Part shown: piece by piece, positions 63,594 to 64,000 of the stretch
How positions within the stretch are numbered: position 1 is the first letter of the stretch
Layout of the letters: each line of letters starts with the position of its first letter
Assembly (NCBI GenBank): GCA_030704615.1
Contig: CM060732.1
Coordinates: 52,433,053-52,497,052 of the forward strand
Source: Takakia lepidozioides
Lineage: Eukaryota; Streptophyta; Takakiopsida; Takakiales; Takakiaceae
Length of the DNA stretch: 64,000 nucleotides
Direction: 5' to 3'
The notes under the pieces: generated by a model
Databases searched by the model: none
Seen by the model: the letters and a program-made list of their open reading frames with translations, nothing else
What the model was told of the DNA's origin: nothing
Translations under genes and position numbers: made by a program

Positions 63594-64000
63594 CTACTCA
63601 ATTTTATACACCTCTGGTATCTCCACTGGGAATTCATCAATGCAGTGAGCCCAGGCTGACTGCTTTGAAGGCTTGATTGTGCGGAGTGCTTGCCACACAG
63701 CACTATTGCACTTGAACCCACTTCCAAAAGCAATTTGCCAGACTCTGTCACCTTCGCGCATCCGTCCTTTAGCTTCCGTATATGCCAACTCGTACCAAAT
63801 TGACGACGAGGAAGTATTGCCAAACCTGTACAGAGTCATGCGAGAAGGTTCGCAATGCTCTGTGGTCAGCTGCAAGTTCTTCTGCAGTTCGTCAATGACT
63901 GCTCGTCCTCCAGCATGAATGCAAAAATGGTCAAATGCAAGCTTGAAATCGGGAATGTAAGGCTTAATCTTCATGTTTAACACTTTCCTGGCAAAAAGGA
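63594..64000 (-). CDS. KCS: 3-ketoacyl-CoA synthase (KCS, FAE1-like), C-terminal part (partial at the right edge)
   Basis: A minus-strand frame open from the right edge to a TAG at 63594-63596 (134 residues visible). It contains [20 protein letters not shown], with the His of the [14 protein letters not shown] motif, the Asn of [20 protein letters not shown], and [20 protein letters not shown]. These are two of the Cys-His-Asn catalytic residues of plant KCS enzymes; the Cys lies beyond the window. KCS is the rate-setting condensing enzyme of the ER fatty-acid elongase that makes very-long-chain acyl-CoA for waxes, cutin-associated lipids and sphingolipids. No intron in the visible part. The end EIPEV fits the family. 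Which KCS clade cannot be told. Confidence 0.95.
   Translation of the reverse strand, partial: LFARKVLNMKIKPYIPDFKLAFDHFCIHAGGRAVIDELQKNLQLTTEHCEPSRMTLYRFGNTSSSSIWYELAYTEAKGRMREGDRVWQIAFGSGFKCNSAVWQALRTIKPSKQSAWAHCIDEFPVEIPEVYKIE

Overview
The window is nuclear DNA of a green plant (streptophyte). It holds spliced genes with GT/AG introns of about 0.1-1.3 kb. They encode a vacuolar Qa-SNARE, TRAP-beta, a plant O-fucosyltransferase-family protein, 3-ketoacyl-CoA synthase, a CRINKLY4-type receptor, a plastid-type CutA and a PLS-DYW PPR protein. The rest is mostly retrotransposons. The near-identical PLS blocks in the intronless PPR gene and the XIP aquaporin relic point to a seed-free plant or close relative, but I cannot name the species.

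Layout. 1-1100 (-): the extracellular half of a CRINKLY4-like receptor kinase, running off the left edge. 2.1-9.0 kb: transposon debris, namely a tRNA-type SINE pair (one nested in a Ty3/gypsy relic with a perfect 12-bp target duplication) and a hAT-type transposase relic split by an unfamiliar segment. 9.0-11.7 kb (-): a zinc-finger/Gln-rich gene of unknown function with in-frame stops, lying in a 4-kb field of scattered CAGACTG-type words. 13.8-17.5 kb: G-box-rich promoter and the seven-exon Qa-SNARE. 20 kb (-): first exon of a probable complex I ESSS-type protein. 21.9-24.6 kb: the PPR gene with a +1 frameshift in its DYW domain. 25 kb (-): XIP aquaporin pseudogene exon. 26.6-27.2 kb (-): intronless CutA. 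27.2-30.5 kb: repeats and unrecognised ORFs. 32.4-37.0 kb: eleven-exon O-fucosyltransferase-family gene. 38.7-39.3 kb: a MITE and a perfect 137-bp hairpin. 40-50.7 kb: two related gypsy elements lying head to head around a GC-rich CACTA-like segment. 51-58.6 kb: hairpin-forming tandem repeats, a full-length but broken LINE and a piggyBac remnant. 59.4-62.7 kb: a palindromic minisatellite and the five-exon TRAP-beta gene. 63.6-64.0 kb (-): 3' end of a 3-ketoacyl-CoA synthase gene, running off the right edge.

The most unusual object is the gypsy element on the + strand at 45.0-50.7 kb. It carries a cytosine-5 DNA methyltransferase domain between protease and reverse transcriptase, and a complete C4HC3 PHD finger after the integrase. 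An element that brings its own DNA methyltransferase and a likely histone-tail reader could influence its own chromatin state. In this copy the methyltransferase has lost its catalytic Pro-Cys motif, and most of the premature stops that can be compared with the second copy are C-to-T/G-to-A changes, as expected after cytosine methylation. The cellular genes (signalling receptor, vesicle fusion, ER translocon, Golgi glycosyltransferase, wax/VLCFA elongation, organelle RNA editing) show no joint pathway; they look like ordinary genes separated by transposon blocks.
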